Shown in pieces: positions 1 to 8,859 of a DNA stretch of 64,000 bases; position 1 is the first letter of the stretch, and every line of letters starts with the position of its first letter. The translations under genes and the position numbers were made by a program. This DNA is from Actibacterium naphthalenivorans (GTDB lineage Bacteria > Pseudomonadota > Alphaproteobacteria > Rhodobacterales > Rhodobacteraceae). Location: positions 1,116,001-1,180,000 of the forward strand of contig NZ_JACIEQ010000001.1 in assembly GCF_014196965.1 (NCBI RefSeq). Direction: 5' to 3'. The notes beneath the pieces are model-generated. The model was not told where the DNA came from, made no database searches, and worked only from the letters and a program-made list of their open reading frames with translations.

Positions 1-62
1 TAGACCACCGTCTTGATCGTCTCGACGATGCCGCCTTCTGCCTTCTTGTCCGTGGTCGCCAT
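1..62 (-). CDS. lepB: Signal peptidase I, N-terminal fragment (runs off window)
   Basis: Only the first 20 codons are inside the window, reading MATTDKKAEGGIVETIKTVV. A charged N-terminus followed by GGIVETIKTVV just before the first membrane anchor is typical of alphaproteobacterial signal peptidase I, the inner-membrane enzyme that cleaves secretory signal peptides. The position after rsh-pdxJ-acpS on the same strand matches the conserved order ending in lepB-rnc-era, and this context is the main support. The catalytic Ser and Lys lie outside the window, so function cannot be confirmed from the sequence. Confidence 0.72.
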   Translation of the reverse strand, partial: MATTDKKAEGGIVETIKTVV

Positions 63-120
63 GCGTTCTGCCCTGCCTTTTAACTGGTTCACCGCTACAT
101 GAGCGGGCGGGGATGGGGAG

Positions 121-522
121 TCAAGCCACGGGCCGCGCCTCGATCACCACGAAAGCCTGCGCCCAGGGGTGATCATCGGTCAGGGTCACGTGAATGATGG
201 CGCGGTGGCCCGCCGGCGTCATCTGCGCCAGCCGCTCGGCCGCCCAGCCGGTGACATGCATCTGCGGCTGGCCGGTGTCGATATTCGACACCGCCATGTC
301 CTTCCACGAAATCCCCATGCGCAGGCCGGTTCCCAGCGCCTTGGAACAGGCCTCTTTCGCGGCCCAGCGTTTGGCATAGGTGCCCGGCGTGTCGGCGCGA
401 CGCTCGGCCTTGCGCTGTTCGGTTTCGGTGAACACGCGGTTGCGGAACCGGTCTCCATATCGGTTGAGCGTACGCTCGATCCGCTCGATATTCGCCAGAT
501 CGGTGCCGATGCCGAGGATCAT
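121..522 (-). CDS. acpS: Holo-[acyl-carrier-protein] synthase
   Basis: AcpS transfers the 4'-phosphopantetheine arm of CoA to the serine of acyl carrier protein, activating it for fatty acid synthesis in the cytoplasm. The 133-residue product is of normal family length. It begins [16 protein letters not shown], with Asp8 of the GTDL motif, and carries [14 protein letters not shown] with Glu57; these two acids bind Mg2+ in the family. It lies 64 bp after pdxJ and just before lepB on the same strand, so it is probably part of the rpoZ-to-lepB operon. Confidence 0.96.
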   Translation of the reverse strand: MILGIGTDLANIERIERTLNRYGDRFRNRVFTETEQRKAERRADTPGTYAKRWAAKEACSKALGTGLRMGISWKDMAVSNIDTGQPQMHVTGWAAERLAQMTPAGHRAIIHVTLTDDHPWAQAFVVIEARPVA

Positions 523-586
523 CAGGAACGCGCCGCGCAGACGGGGGGATAGCCCGCCATATCACAGATCAGGCCGGCTTGTCCGA

Positions 587-1351
587 TCATGCCCGCGCCT
601 CATCCATCAGGCGGCGCATTTCGCCGATCGCCGGGCCAAGCCCGCGAAAGATCGCCTCGCCGATCAGAAAATGGCCGATGTTCAGCTCCATCACCTCGGG
701 GAAGGCTGCGATGGGCTGCACCGTGTCATAGGTCAGCCCGTGGCCCGCGTGCACCTCCAGCCCCAGCGAATGGGCATAGGCCGACATCTCGCGCAGGCGC
801 GCCAGCTCGGCGTCGCGTTCCTCGAACCGGCCTTCGGCATGGGCGTCGCAATAGGCGCCGGTGTGCAGCTCGATCACCGCGGCACCGATGCGATGCGCGG
901 CCTCGATCTGGCGCGCGTCGGCGGCGATGAATATCGACACCCGGCAACCGGCCTCGGCCAGCGGCGCGATGAAATGCGCCAGCCGGTTCTCTTCGCGCGC
1001 CACCTCCAGCCCGCCCTCGGTGGTGCGCTCCTCGCGCTTTTCGGGAACGATGCACACGGCGTGGGGCCGATGGCGCAGGGCGATGGCCTGCATCTCTTGC
1101 GTCGCGGCCATCTCGAAGTTCAGCGGCAGGGTCAGCGCCGCCATCAGCCCTTCGATATCGGCATCCGAGATATGGCGTCGATCCTCGCGCAGATGGGCGG
1201 TGATACCGTCGGCGCCGGTCTCTTCGGCCAGTTTCGCGGCGCGCACCGGGTCGGGATAGGCACTGCCGCGCGCGTTGCGCACGGTGGCCACGTGATCGAT
1301 ATTGACCCCGAGCCGAAGCCGCCCCAGCGGCCTGACCAGACCTTCCGCCAT
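587..1351 (-). CDS. pdxJ: Pyridoxine 5'-phosphate synthase
   Basis: PdxJ condenses 1-deoxyxylulose 5-phosphate with 3-amino-2-oxopropyl phosphate to give pyridoxine 5'-phosphate, the ring-closing step of DXP-dependent vitamin B6 synthesis. The 254-residue protein shows [16 protein letters not shown] near residue 15 and [11 protein letters not shown] near residue 51, both PdxJ hallmarks, and [17 protein letters not shown] near the C-terminus, which lines the phosphate site. Length is normal. It sits between the DUF2062 gene and acpS, a frequent pdxJ-acpS pairing in proteobacteria. The window contains several PLP enzymes that would use its product. Confidence 0.96.
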   Translation of the reverse strand: MAEGLVRPLGRLRLGVNIDHVATVRNARGSAYPDPVRAAKLAEETGADGITAHLREDRRHISDADIEGLMAALTLPLNFEMAATQEMQAIALRHRPHAVCIVPEKREERTTEGGLEVAREENRLAHFIAPLAEAGCRVSIFIAADARQIEAAHRIGAAVIELHTGAYCDAHAEGRFEERDAELARLREMSAYAHSLGLEVHAGHGLTYDTVQPIAAFPEVMELNIGHFLIGEAIFRGLGPAIGEMRRLMDEARA

Positions 1352-1387
1352 CTCTTGTCCCTTCCCGTTCGAACCGCCCAGGCGCGG

Positions 1388-2038
1388 CTATGAATTCTCT
1401 TTCGCCGCGGCCGCCGCCGCCTTTTCCCGCAGCTCTTTCAGCTTCTTCGCGATCCGGCCCCGGCGGTGCTTTTGATAGGCGGCGATCACCGGCACACTCA
1501 GATAATAGGCCACCACCGCCGCGACCAGCCCCGGCAGGACACCCCCGACCATATAGGGCACGAAGACCTCGTGGAAGAACCGTGCAAGATGGCTCCAGTC
1601 GGCCTCGGCAGAGGTGAAGAGGGCGATGGAATTTTCATAAAGGTCATAGGCCGCGTCAAAGAACTTGGCCACGAGCGATCTGTCGAGATCCTCGTCGAAC
1701 CGGGTGCCCAGCAGGAAATGCCCGACCTTGAGACAGATCACACCGATCGGAATATAGGTCAGCGGGTTGCCGAAGAACGTGCCCGCCAGCGCCGCCAGCA
1801 AATTGCCGTTTATGATCCGCGCGATCAGCACGGCGACGACAAAGTGCAGGCCATAGAACGGCGTGAAGGTGGTGAACACCCCCGCAGATACCCCCCGTGC
1901 GATGCGCTGCGGGCTGTCTGGCAGCCGCCGCACCCTGTGACGCATGTAGTGAAAGGCCCGCCCCCACCCGCCACGCGGATAGATGAAGCCGATCACGGAT
2001 TGCAGCACAGAGCGTTTTTCGCGGCGCTTGAAAACCAA
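1388..2038 (-). CDS. DUF2062 domain inner-membrane protein
   Basis: A 216-residue protein. After a basic N-terminus it carries the DUF2062 core: a segment with PQRIARGVSAGVFTTFTPFYG followed by hydrophobic helices and a GNPLTYIP turn, then another membrane segment and a basic, Ala/Lys-rich tail. DUF2062 proteins are integral membrane proteins of unknown molecular function; some are fused to glycosyltransferases. It lies 21 bp after rsh and 36 bp before pdxJ, so it is probably cotranscribed with both. Nothing in the sequence shows a specific reaction. Confidence 0.85.
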   Translation of the reverse strand: MVFKRREKRSVLQSVIGFIYPRGGWGRAFHYMRHRVRRLPDSPQRIARGVSAGVFTTFTPFYGLHFVVAVLIARIINGNLLAALAGTFFGNPLTYIPIGVICLKVGHFLLGTRFDEDLDRSLVAKFFDAAYDLYENSIALFTSAEADWSHLARFFHEVFVPYMVGGVLPGLVAAVVAYYLSVPVIAAYQKHRRGRIAKKLKELREKAAAAAAKENS

Positions 2039-2059
2039 GCCAGGGCTCCTTCCGGCGGT

Positions 2060-4186
2060 TCAGGGTTTGCGGTCGGGATCGGTATATCGCTCAATGGCGG
2101 CCACGTCGCTCTCGGCTTCCATCGCGGTCATGACGGTGTGCAGATGCTCGACATCGCGCAGATCGACGTCGATCAGCAGGCGATAGAAATCGGGCTTGCG
2201 GTCGGCAAAGTGCAGATCCGAGATATTGGCCTTCTGCTCGCCGATCAGCGTGCAGATCCGGCCCAGAACGCCGGCGTCGTTGCGGATCGTGACATTCATC
2301 GTCACCGTATGCGCGGCAGAATGCTTGCCCGAATGCCAGTGCAGGTCGATCCAGCGCTCGGGCTCTTCCTCCAGCTCGGCCAGGGCGGGGCAGTCGATGG
2401 CATGCACCATAACACCGCGGCCGCGATAGGTGATGCCGACGATCCGTTCGCCCGGCACGGGCTGGCAGCATTGCGCGCGGCTGAAGCTCTGATCCGCCGA
2501 CAGGCCGACGACGGCGCGAGAGGCGTCCACCTCGTCACCGGTAACAGCGGCCAGCTCGGGGTAGAGCGCCTTGGCCACCTCCTGCGCGCGCAACTCGGCG
2601 GAGCCGAGCCGTGCCAGCACCTCTTTCGGCCCGTCCAGCCCCAGCGTCTTGGCGGCGGTCTTCAGCGCCTTGTCGGTGGATTTCTTGCCGATATGCTCGA
2701 ACGCGACCCGCGCCAGTTCGCGCCCCAGCTTGATGAAGCGCTCGCGGTCTTCCTCGCGCAGCGACTTGCGGATCGCGGCCTTGGCGCGGCCCGTCACCAC
2801 GATGTCGATCCATGTGGCCTGCGGGCGCTGGCCTTCGGCGGTGATGATCTCTATCGACTGGCCGTTCTTCAGCCGGGTCCAGAGCGGCACCCGGATGTTG
2901 TCGACCTTGGCGCCCACGCAACTGTCGCCGATCCTTGTGTGGATCGCATAGGCATAATCCAGCGGCGTCGCCCCCTTGGGCAGCTTCACCACATCGCCCT
3001 TGGGCGTGAAGCAGAACACCTGGTCGGAATACATCTCGAGCTTGACGTTCTCGAGGAACTCATCGTGATCCTCGGCATTGCCGAACCGTTCGGTCAGCGC
3101 CGCCAGCCATTTGGCCGGATCGACGGCAAACGGGTTCTCGGCGCGCACGCCGTCGCGGTATGACCAGTGCGCCGCAACGCCGGCCTCGGCCACCTCGTGC
3201 ATCTGGCGCGTGCGGATCTGGATTTCCACCCGCTTGCCGTCACGCCCCGAAACCGTGGTGTGGATCGAACGATAGCCGTTCGATTTCGGCTGGCTGATGT
3301 AATCCTTGAACCGCCCCGGAACCGAGCGCCAGCGGCGGTGCATCGCCCCCAGCACGCGGTAACAATCCGCCTCGCTGTCGGTGATGATGCGGAAGCCGTA
3401 GATATCGGACAGACGGGAAAAGCCCTGGTTCTTTTCCTGCATCTTGCGCCAGATCGCATAGGGCTTTTTCGCGCGGCCAAAGACATCCGCCTCGATCCCG
3501 GCCTTTTCCAGCTCGGTACGGATATCCAGCGTGATCTGATGCACCACATCGCCGGTTTCGCGCTGCAGCGTGATGAACCGGCGGATGATGGAATTGCGCC
3601 CCTCGGGGTTGAGCACCCGAAAGGCCAGATCCTCCAGCTCTTCGCGCATCCACTGCATGCCCATGCGGCCGGCCAGCGGCGCATAGATATCCATCGTCTC
3701 GCGCGCTTTCTGGGCCTGCTTTTCGGGGCGCTGGTATTTGATCGTGCGCATGTTGTGCAAACGGTCGGCCAGCTTGACGAGGATCACCCGCAGATCCTTG
3801 GACATCGCCATGAACAGCTTGCGAAAGTTTTCGGCCTGCTTGGTCTCGGACGAAGACAGTTGCAGGTTGGTCAGCTTGGTGACCCCATCCACAAGCTCCG
3901 CCACCTCTTCGCCGAACAGCGTCGCGATCTCGCCATAGGTGGATTTGGTGTCTTCGATCGTATCGTGCAGCAGCGCGGTGATGATCGTCGCATCATCCAG
4001 ATGCATCTCTGTCAGGATGGCGGCCACGGCGACGGGATGGGTGAAATAGGGGTCGCCCGACTGGCGGGTCTGCCCTTCGTGCATGCGCTCGCCATAGTCA
4101 TAGGCAAGGCGCAGCCGCGCTTCGTTGGTTTTGGGATTGTAGTTGCGGACCAGAGCGATCAGGTCTTCGACATCGATCCTCGGCAT
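2060..4186 (-). CDS. rsh: Bifunctional (p)ppGpp synthetase/hydrolase (RelA/SpoT homologue)
   Basis: This long RSH enzyme makes and degrades the stringent-response alarmone (p)ppGpp. The 708-residue protein has the full architecture: an N-terminal HD hydrolase domain with His50 (YFTHPVAVA) and ALLHDTIEDT at 71-80; a synthetase domain with DIYGFRIIT and GRFKDYISQPKSNGYRSIHT; a TGS domain beginning at QVFCFTPKGDVVKLP; and a C-terminal ACT domain over about the last 80 residues. The RFKD sequence is the RxKD signature of bifunctional enzymes, and the HD pair is intact, so both activities are expected. It follows rpoZ by 31 bp, the common rpoZ-spoT arrangement. Confidence 0.96.
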   Translation of the reverse strand: MPRIDVEDLIALVRNYNPKTNEARLRLAYDYGERMHEGQTRQSGDPYFTHPVAVAAILTEMHLDDATIITALLHDTIEDTKSTYGEIATLFGEEVAELVDGVTKLTNLQLSSSETKQAENFRKLFMAMSKDLRVILVKLADRLHNMRTIKYQRPEKQAQKARETMDIYAPLAGRMGMQWMREELEDLAFRVLNPEGRNSIIRRFITLQRETGDVVHQITLDIRTELEKAGIEADVFGRAKKPYAIWRKMQEKNQGFSRLSDIYGFRIITDSEADCYRVLGAMHRRWRSVPGRFKDYISQPKSNGYRSIHTTVSGRDGKRVEIQIRTRQMHEVAEAGVAAHWSYRDGVRAENPFAVDPAKWLAALTERFGNAEDHDEFLENVKLEMYSDQVFCFTPKGDVVKLPKGATPLDYAYAIHTRIGDSCVGAKVDNIRVPLWTRLKNGQSIEIITAEGQRPQATWIDIVVTGRAKAAIRKSLREEDRERFIKLGRELARVAFEHIGKKSTDKALKTAAKTLGLDGPKEVLARLGSAELRAQEVAKALYPELAAVTGDEVDASRAVVGLSADQSFSRAQCCQPVPGERIVGITYRGRGVMVHAIDCPALAELEEEPERWIDLHWHSGKHSAAHTVTMNVTIRNDAGVLGRICTLIGEQKANISDLHFADRKPDFYRLLIDVDLRDVEHLHTVMTAMEAESDVAAIERYTDPDRKP

Positions 4187-4217
4187 CCGGTCCGCATCCT
4201 ATGAGGGCGGTTCGCCC

Positions 4218-4571
4218 TTACCTTTGGCCCTGCGCGTCCATCAATGCGCGCAGCAGCTTTTCTTCAGACATATCGTCATCGGCGGGTTTGTCAGCCTCGC
4301 CACCCATCAAAAGTGCCATCGAATCCTCTTCGGGTTCGTCCACTTCGATCTGGGTCTGGTTGCTTTCGATCATGCGTTCACGCAGAGCGTCGGCAGACTG
4401 GGTTTCTTCGGCGATCTCGCGCAGGGCGACCACCGGGTTCTTGTCGTTGTCCCGGTCCACGGTCAGGGCGCTGCCAGACGTGATCTCTCGCGCCCGGTGG
4501 GCAGCAAGCATCACCAGCTCAAACCGGTTCGGAACCTTGTCAACGCAATCTTCGACCGTCACGCGGGCCAT
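4218..4571 (-). CDS. rpoZ: RNA polymerase omega subunit
   Basis: Omega helps assemble RNA polymerase and, in proteobacteria, forms part of a ppGpp binding site. The product starts [24 protein letters not shown], the standard omega N-terminus, followed by HRAREI and an acidic C-terminal tail ending LMDAQGQR; 117 residues is normal for alphaproteobacteria. An in-frame ATG four codons upstream is rejected because MARVTVEDC is the universal omega start and GGAG is well placed before it. It is first in the operon with rsh, linking the alarmone enzyme to one of its targets. Confidence 0.95.
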   Translation of the reverse strand: MARVTVEDCVDKVPNRFELVMLAAHRAREITSGSALTVDRDNDKNPVVALREIAEETQSADALRERMIESNQTQIEVDEPEEDSMALLMGGEADKPADDDMSEEKLLRALMDAQGQR

Positions 4572-4922
4572 GGGATACTCCAATCCATCTGGAAAGTGGA
4601 GTGCCTTATCTATTGACTCGCAAAACGCTTGACAAGAGCAGATTGCCTTGTCAGCGCTATGTTATCCGGCCTTGCAGTGTCGCAAGCCGCCCCGGGCGCG
4701 TCGTAGCGCCGCTGACATCTGGTGAATAGGCCGGGAATCGCCGAAATCGGAATTCCAGACTGGCCTTTTGGACAATGTATCAGTTTGATGACGGGCCAAG
4801 GGTTGCCGCAGCGGCCCGAATACCCTAACTCCCCTCGACGTTCCGAGCATTTTTTGTGCCAGTCTCTCGCATTTCCCACCACTCACTCACACGCTGCGGG
4901 ACATCTACCGGAAGGACAGTAT
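4572..4922. other. 351-bp divergent intergenic region between rpoZ and the NYN gene
   Basis: This is the only gap above 300 bases. It holds the candidate rpoZ promoter and inverted repeat near 4607-4653 and must carry the promoter of the NYN gene toward 4900. Short ORFs in it (for example minus strand 4610-4882) lack a good ribosome site and recognisable motifs, so they are not called. I looked for tRNA, SRP RNA, 6S-like and tmRNA features and saw none convincing, although a structured small RNA cannot be excluded by eye. Confidence 0.5.
4607..4635 (-). promoter_or_regulatory. Candidate sigma-70 promoter of rpoZ-rsh operon with overlapping inverted repeat
   Basis: On the minus strand TTGTCA (4635-4630) is followed after 17 bases by TAGATA (4612-4607), a plausible -35/-10 pair with a weak -10, giving a leader of about 30 bases before the rpoZ start. 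The -35 overlaps one arm of a perfect 7-bp inverted repeat, TGACAAG (4630-4636) and CTTGTCA (4647-4653), separated by 10 bases, which could be an operator. The assignment rests on pattern only. Confidence 0.35.
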
Positions 4923-5495
4923 ATGTTTTACAGAGACGAACGGCTCGCGCTGTTCATTGACGGATCAAACCTTTATGCGGCTGCGAAGGCGCTCGGGTTT
5001 GATATCGACTACAAGCTTCTGCGGCAGGAGTTCATGCGCCGTGGCAAGCTCCTGCGTGCGTTTTATTATACCGCATTGCTGGAAAATGACGAATATTCCC
5101 CGATCCGACCACTTGTGGACTGGCTGCATTACAATGGCTTTTCCATGGTCACCAAACCGGCCAAAGAATATACCGACAGCCAGGGCCGGCGGAAGATCAA
5201 GGGCAACATGGACATCGAGCTGACGGTCGACGCCATGGAGCTGGCGCCGCATGTCGATCACATCGTGCTGTTCTCCGGCGACGGCGATTTCCGCCCGCTG
5301 GTCGAGAGCCTGCAGCGCAAGGGGGTCCGGGTGTCGGTCGTATCGACGATTCGCTCGCAGCCGCCGATGATCGCCGACGAGCTTCGCCGCCAGGCCGACA
5401 ATTTCATCGAGCTGGACGAGCTGCGCGATGTGATCGGGCGCCCGCCACGCGAACCGCGGGCCGATGCCCCGGTCGAGATGGCCGCCGAAGAGTAA
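4923..5495 (+). CDS. NYN domain protein (LabA/DUF88 family, PIN-like nuclease fold)
   Basis: A 190-residue protein starting MFYRDERLALFIDGSNLY, with FIDGSNLY (Asp13, Asn16), an acidic GNMDIELTVDAME segment and LFSGDGDFRPLVE. These are the three acidic clusters of the NYN/LabA domain, a PIN-like fold predicted to bind a divalent metal and cleave RNA. The start at 4923 follows GGAAGGACAG; a longer frame extending upstream has no family residues and no ribosome site. The gene faces away from rpoZ and ends in a strong terminator. The natural substrate is unknown. Confidence 0.85.
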   Translation: MFYRDERLALFIDGSNLYAAAKALGFDIDYKLLRQEFMRRGKLLRAFYYTALLENDEYSPIRPLVDWLHYNGFSMVTKPAKEYTDSQGRRKIKGNMDIELTVDAMELAPHVDHIVLFSGDGDFRPLVESLQRKGVRVSVVSTIRSQPPMIADELRRQADNFIELDELRDVIGRPPREPRADAPVEMAAEE

Positions 5496-5499
5496 ACAG

Positions 5500-5524
5500 A
5501 AACCGGGGCCCCGCGCCCCGGTTT
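5500..5524 (+). terminator. Rho-independent terminator after the NYN gene
   Basis: Four bases after the stop, AAACCGGGGC (5500-5509) pairs perfectly with GCCCCGGTTT (5515-5524) around a 5-base loop, and the sequence continues into a short T tract. The stem is GC-rich in the centre, as expected of an intrinsic terminator. It separates the NYN gene from ispH. Confidence 0.85.
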
Positions 5525-5612
5525 TCCGTTGCGGCCCCCTGGCACCACCAGCCCCGGGGGCTGGACCTTTGCATCGCTTCGCCCTAGGTCTTGCCGCGAC
5601 AGGAGAGCGCCG

Positions 5613-6563
5613 ATGCCCAAGCCCCCGCTGACCCTTTTCCTCGCCGCCCCGCGCGGGTTCTGCGCCGGCGTGGACCGCGCCATCAAGATCGTCGAACTGG
5701 CGCTGCGCAAATGGGGCGCGCCGGTGTTTGTGCGACACGAGATCGTCCATAACAAATACGTGGTCGACGGGCTGCGCGCCAAGGGCGCAGTGTTTGTCGA
5801 AGAGCTGGAGGAATGCCCCGACGACCGGCCGGTGATCTTCTCGGCCCATGGCGTGCCCAAGGCGATCCCGGCAGAGGCCGCGCGGCGGCACATGATCTAT
5901 GTCGATGCCACCTGCCCGCTGGTCAGCAAGGTGCATATCGAGGCCGAGCGGCACCATGCCGCCGGGCTTCAGATGGTGATGATCGGCCACGCCGGGCATC
6001 CCGAAACCGTGGGCACCATGGGCCAGCTGCCCGAGGGCGAGGTGCTGCTGGTGGAAACCGCCGATGACGTCGCCGGGCTGCGGGTGCGCGACCCGCAAAA
6101 GCTCGCCTTCATCACCCAGACAACCCTCTCGGTCGATGACACGGCGGGCATCGTCGCGGCGTTGCGGGCGCGGTTCCCGGCCATCATCGGACCCCATAAG
6201 GAAGACATCTGCTATGCCACCACCAACCGGCAGGAGGCGGTGAAGGCGATTGCGCCGAAGGTGGATGCGATGCTGGTGATCGGTGCGCCGAACTCCTCGA
6301 ATTCGCGCCGTCTGGTCGAGGTCGCGCGCTCGGCCGGCTGCGCCTATTCGCAGCTGGTGCAGCGCGCGGGCGAGATCGACTGGCGCGCGCTGGACGGGAT
6401 CACCGCGCTGGGGCTGACCGCGGGCGCGTCCGCGCCCGAAGTGCTGATCGAGGAAGTGATCGACGCCTTTCACGACCGGTTCGATGTGACGCTGCAGGTG
6501 GTCGAAACCGCGCAGGAGAATGTCGAATTCAAGGTGCCCCGCGTGCTGCGGGAACCGGCCTGA
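5613..6563 (+). CDS. ispH: 4-hydroxy-3-methylbut-2-enyl diphosphate reductase
   Basis: IspH (LytB) is the last enzyme of the MEP isoprenoid pathway, reducing HMBPP to IPP and DMAPP with a [4Fe-4S] cluster. The 316-residue protein has the three cluster cysteines at Cys17 (APRGFCAGV), Cys101 (VDATCPLV) and Cys200 ([11 protein letters not shown]), plus the substrate histidines in HEIVHN, SAHGVP and HAGHPE. The start at 5613 follows AGGAGAG at good spacing; 28 upstream in-frame codons are not family-like. It is followed 25 bp later by a methyltransferase gene. Confidence 0.97.
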   Translation: MPKPPLTLFLAAPRGFCAGVDRAIKIVELALRKWGAPVFVRHEIVHNKYVVDGLRAKGAVFVEELEECPDDRPVIFSAHGVPKAIPAEAARRHMIYVDATCPLVSKVHIEAERHHAAGLQMVMIGHAGHPETVGTMGQLPEGEVLLVETADDVAGLRVRDPQKLAFITQTTLSVDDTAGIVAALRARFPAIIGPHKEDICYATTNRQEAVKAIAPKVDAMLVIGAPNSSNSRRLVEVARSAGCAYSQLVQRAGEIDWRALDGITALGLTAGASAPEVLIEEVIDAFHDRFDVTLQVVETAQENVEFKVPRVLREPA

Positions 6564-6588
6564 TGCGGCAGGCGGGAGCCAGGGCAGC

Positions 6589-7185
6589 ATGAGCGGCGCC
6601 GACCAGACGACAGTGGCGGTCTACGACCAGCGCGCGGCGGATTACGCCGACATCGCGCTGACGCCGGACACGCGCGCGCGGCTGGACGCGTTCATCGCGG
6701 CGCTTCCCGCAGGCGGCAGCGCGCTCGACCTTGGCTGCGGGCCGGGCTGGGCCGCAGCCGCGATGCGCGACGCGGGCCTGACGGTTGCCGCGCTCGACGC
6801 CGCGCCGGCCATGGCCGAGGTCGCGCAGGCACGTTACGGGCTGTCTGTCACCGTGGCGACATTCGACGCGGTGACGCAAGTTGCGGCCTATGATGGCATC
6901 TGGGCCCATTTCAGCCTGCTGCACGCCCCGCGTGCCGATTTCCCTGCCCACCTCGCGGCGCTGCACCGTGCCCTGCGGCCCGGCGGGCAGCTTTTCCTCG
7001 CGATGAAGCTCGGCACCGGAGAGGGCCGTGACCGGCTTGACCGGTTCTACAGCTATTTCACCGCCGACGAGCTGCGGACGCATCTGCGCCGCGCCGGCTT
7101 TACCCTGACCGGAGAGCAGACCGAGGCCATCAAGGGCTTCGACGGTACCCGCGCCTCCGCCATCTACATGAGGGCCCATGCCTGA
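6589..7185 (+). CDS. Class I SAM-dependent methyltransferase
   Basis: A 198-residue cytoplasmic protein with the SAM-binding motif I LDLGCGPG at residues 46-53, an acidic residue at the end of strand 2 (ALDAAPAM), and [13 protein letters not shown], the usual post-motif III strand. It belongs to the Methyltransf_11/25 type, whose members act on many small molecules; the substrate cannot be read from the sequence. It starts 25 bp after ispH and its end overlaps rnhA by 8 bp, so the three genes probably form one transcript. No functional link between them is implied. Confidence 0.82.
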   Translation: MSGADQTTVAVYDQRAADYADIALTPDTRARLDAFIAALPAGGSALDLGCGPGWAAAAMRDAGLTVAALDAAPAMAEVAQARYGLSVTVATFDAVTQVAAYDGIWAHFSLLHAPRADFPAHLAALHRALRPGGQLFLAMKLGTGEGRDRLDRFYSYFTADELRTHLRRAGFTLTGEQTEAIKGFDGTRASAIYMRAHA

Positions 7186-7654
7186 GTATTTTGCCTATAC
7201 CGACGGCGCCTGCAGCGGAAACCCCGGACCCGGCGGCTGGGGCGCGCTGCTTCAGGCGAAAGAGGGGGGCCGCGTCGTGAAAGAGCGCGAGCTGTCGGGC
7301 GGCGAGGCGCAGACCACGAACAACCGGATGGAGCTTCTGGCCGCGATCAACGCGCTGGAAAGCCTGACGCGCGGCACCGCGATCACCATCGTGACCGATA
7401 GCGCCTATGTGAAGAACGGGGTCACGAGCTGGATCCACGGCTGGAAGCGGAACGGCTGGAAAACCGCGGGCCGGAAACCGGTGAAGAATGCCGAACTGTG
7501 GCAAAGGCTGGACGCGGCGCGCGAACAGCATGATGTGACCTGGGAATGGGTGAAGGGCCACGCCGGCCACCCCGAGAACGAGCGCGCCGACGCGCTGGCC
7601 CGCGCCGGCATGGCGCCTTTCAAGCGGCAGACGGGCGGCCAGCTTCGGATTTGA
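7178..7654 (+). CDS. rnhA: Ribonuclease HI
   Basis: RNase HI cuts the RNA strand of RNA-DNA hybrids, removing R-loops and primers. The 158-residue protein carries the complete active site: Asp9 ([16 protein letters not shown]), Glu52 (TNNRMELLA), Asp74 (VTDSAYV), His128 ([14 protein letters not shown]) and Asp138. The basic handle region around [14 protein letters not shown] is present, as in E. coli. Translation probably couples to the preceding methyltransferase through an 8-bp overlap. Confidence 0.97.
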   Translation: MPEYFAYTDGACSGNPGPGGWGALLQAKEGGRVVKERELSGGEAQTTNNRMELLAAINALESLTRGTAITIVTDSAYVKNGVTSWIHGWKRNGWKTAGRKPVKNAELWQRLDAAREQHDVTWEWVKGHAGHPENERADALARAGMAPFKRQTGGQLRI

Positions 7655-7682
7655 GTATTTTTGCCGAGAAGAACGGGGCAGG

Positions 7683-7922
7683 TCAGGGTTTGCGGATATA
7701 GGTCTGGTAGAGCCAGATCAGCAGCAGCGCGCCGAGTATGGCGCCGACGAAGCCCGCGGCGAGGCCTGTCAGCATCAGGATGAAGCGCAGCACCAGCCCG
7801 CCGATCAGCGCGCCGGCGATGCCGATCACGATTGTGGTGATGACATCTGTCTCGACCTTCATCGCCCGGGTGGCGATGAAACCGGCGGCGGCGCCGATGA
7901 TGATCAGGAACAGCACATTCAT
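7683..7922 (-). CDS. GlsB/YeaQ/YmgE family small membrane protein
   Basis: A 79-residue protein with about three hydrophobic helices and glycine-rich turns (IIIGAAAGFIATRAMK, IVIGIAGALIGG, GFVGAILGALLLIWLYQTYI). This pattern and length match the transglycosylase-associated / GlsB-YeaQ-YmgE stress-response membrane proteins. The molecular role of the family is not established, although several members are stress-induced. It lies 37 bp after fmt on the same strand and may be the last gene of the def-fmt transcript. Confidence 0.8.
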   Translation of the reverse strand: MNVLFLIIIGAAAGFIATRAMKVETDVITTIVIGIAGALIGGLVLRFILMLTGLAAGFVGAILGALLLIWLYQTYIRKP

Positions 7923-7959
7923 GGCGCGACTATGCCTGTGCCGCCGGGATTTGGAAAGG

Positions 7960-8859
7960 TCAGTTCAGCCGGTCGGGCAGATCAATTCCGCGCAGGAATT
8001 CATCCGCGTCCATCGCCCGCCTGCCCGGCCGCTGCGCCTGCAGCACCTCGACCGCGCCTGTCCCGCAGGCGATGGTCAGCCCGCCCAGAACCTGCCCTGG
8101 CGTGCCGTCACCCGGCGCAACCCGTGAGCGCAGGAGCTTGACCCGCTCGCCGCCGATCTCGCACCAGGCGCCGGGAAAGGGCGACAGGCCCCGGATCTGC
8201 CGGTCGACCTCGACGGCGGGCCGGGCCCAATCCACCCGCGCCTCGGCCTTGTCGATCTTCGACGCATAGGTCACGCCCGCCTCGGGCTGCGGCTGGGGCA
8301 CCAGTTCGGGCAGGCGCCGGAGCGCCTCGACAATCAGCCGCGCGCCCATCGCCGACAGCCTGTCGTGCAATTGCGCGGTGGTTTCCCCGGCCCCGATCGG
8401 CGTGGCCTCGCGCAGCAGCACCGGGCCGGTATCGAGCCCCGCTTCCATCTGCATGACGCAGATGCCCGTTTCCGCGTCGCCCGCCATGATCGCCCGGTGA
8501 ATCGGCGCCGCGCCGCGCCAGCGCGGCAGGAGCGAGGCATGGATGTTGAGGCAACCATGCTCCGGCGCATCCAGCACCGGCTGCGGCAGGATCAGACCAT
8601 AGGCCACCACCACCGCCACCTCGGCATTCAGCGCGGCGAACTCCGCCTGCGCGTCGTCGTTGCGCAGCGTCCTGGGGTGGCGCACCGGCAGACCCAGCTC
8701 CCGGGCTTTGGCCTGCACCGGGCTGGGGCGCTCTTTCTTGCCGCGTCCGGCGGGGCGGGGCGGCTGGCAGTAGACGCAGGCGATATCATGCCCGGCGGCC
8801 ACCAGCGCCTCGAGCACCGGCACCGAGAACTCGGGCGTTCCCATGAAGACCACGCGCAT
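7960..8859 (-). CDS. fmt: Methionyl-tRNA formyltransferase
   Basis: Fmt formylates the methionine on initiator tRNA using 10-formyl-THF. The 299-residue protein starts [19 protein letters not shown] and has the catalytic triad Asn105, His107 ([18 protein letters not shown]) and Asp143 (GLDTGP), then the C-terminal OB-like tRNA-binding domain. The ATG at 8859 shares a base with the stop of the upstream deformylase paralogue, so an upstream extension in the same frame is rejected. The def-def paralogue-fmt order matches the usual clustering of N-formylmethionine genes. Confidence 0.97.
   Translation of the reverse strand: MRVVFMGTPEFSVPVLEALVAAGHDIACVYCQPPRPAGRGKKERPSPVQAKARELGLPVRHPRTLRNDDAQAEFAALNAEVAVVVAYGLILPQPVLDAPEHGCLNIHASLLPRWRGAAPIHRAIMAGDAETGICVMQMEAGLDTGPVLLREATPIGAGETTAQLHDRLSAMGARLIVEALRRLPELVPQPQPEAGVTYASKIDKAEARVDWARPAVEVDRQIRGLSPFPGAWCEIGGERVKLLRSRVAPGDGTPGQVLGGLTIACGTGAVEVLQAQRPGRRAMDADEFLRGIDLPDRLN

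Noticed and set aside
1466-3163. 565-codon plus-strand frame across the DUF2062 and rsh genes
   Set aside because: It is the antisense of two well-supported genes, has no motif and crosses a gene boundary.
4610-4882. Short minus-strand ORFs in the rpoZ-NYN gap
   Set aside because: No ribosome site or motif; composition does not look coding.
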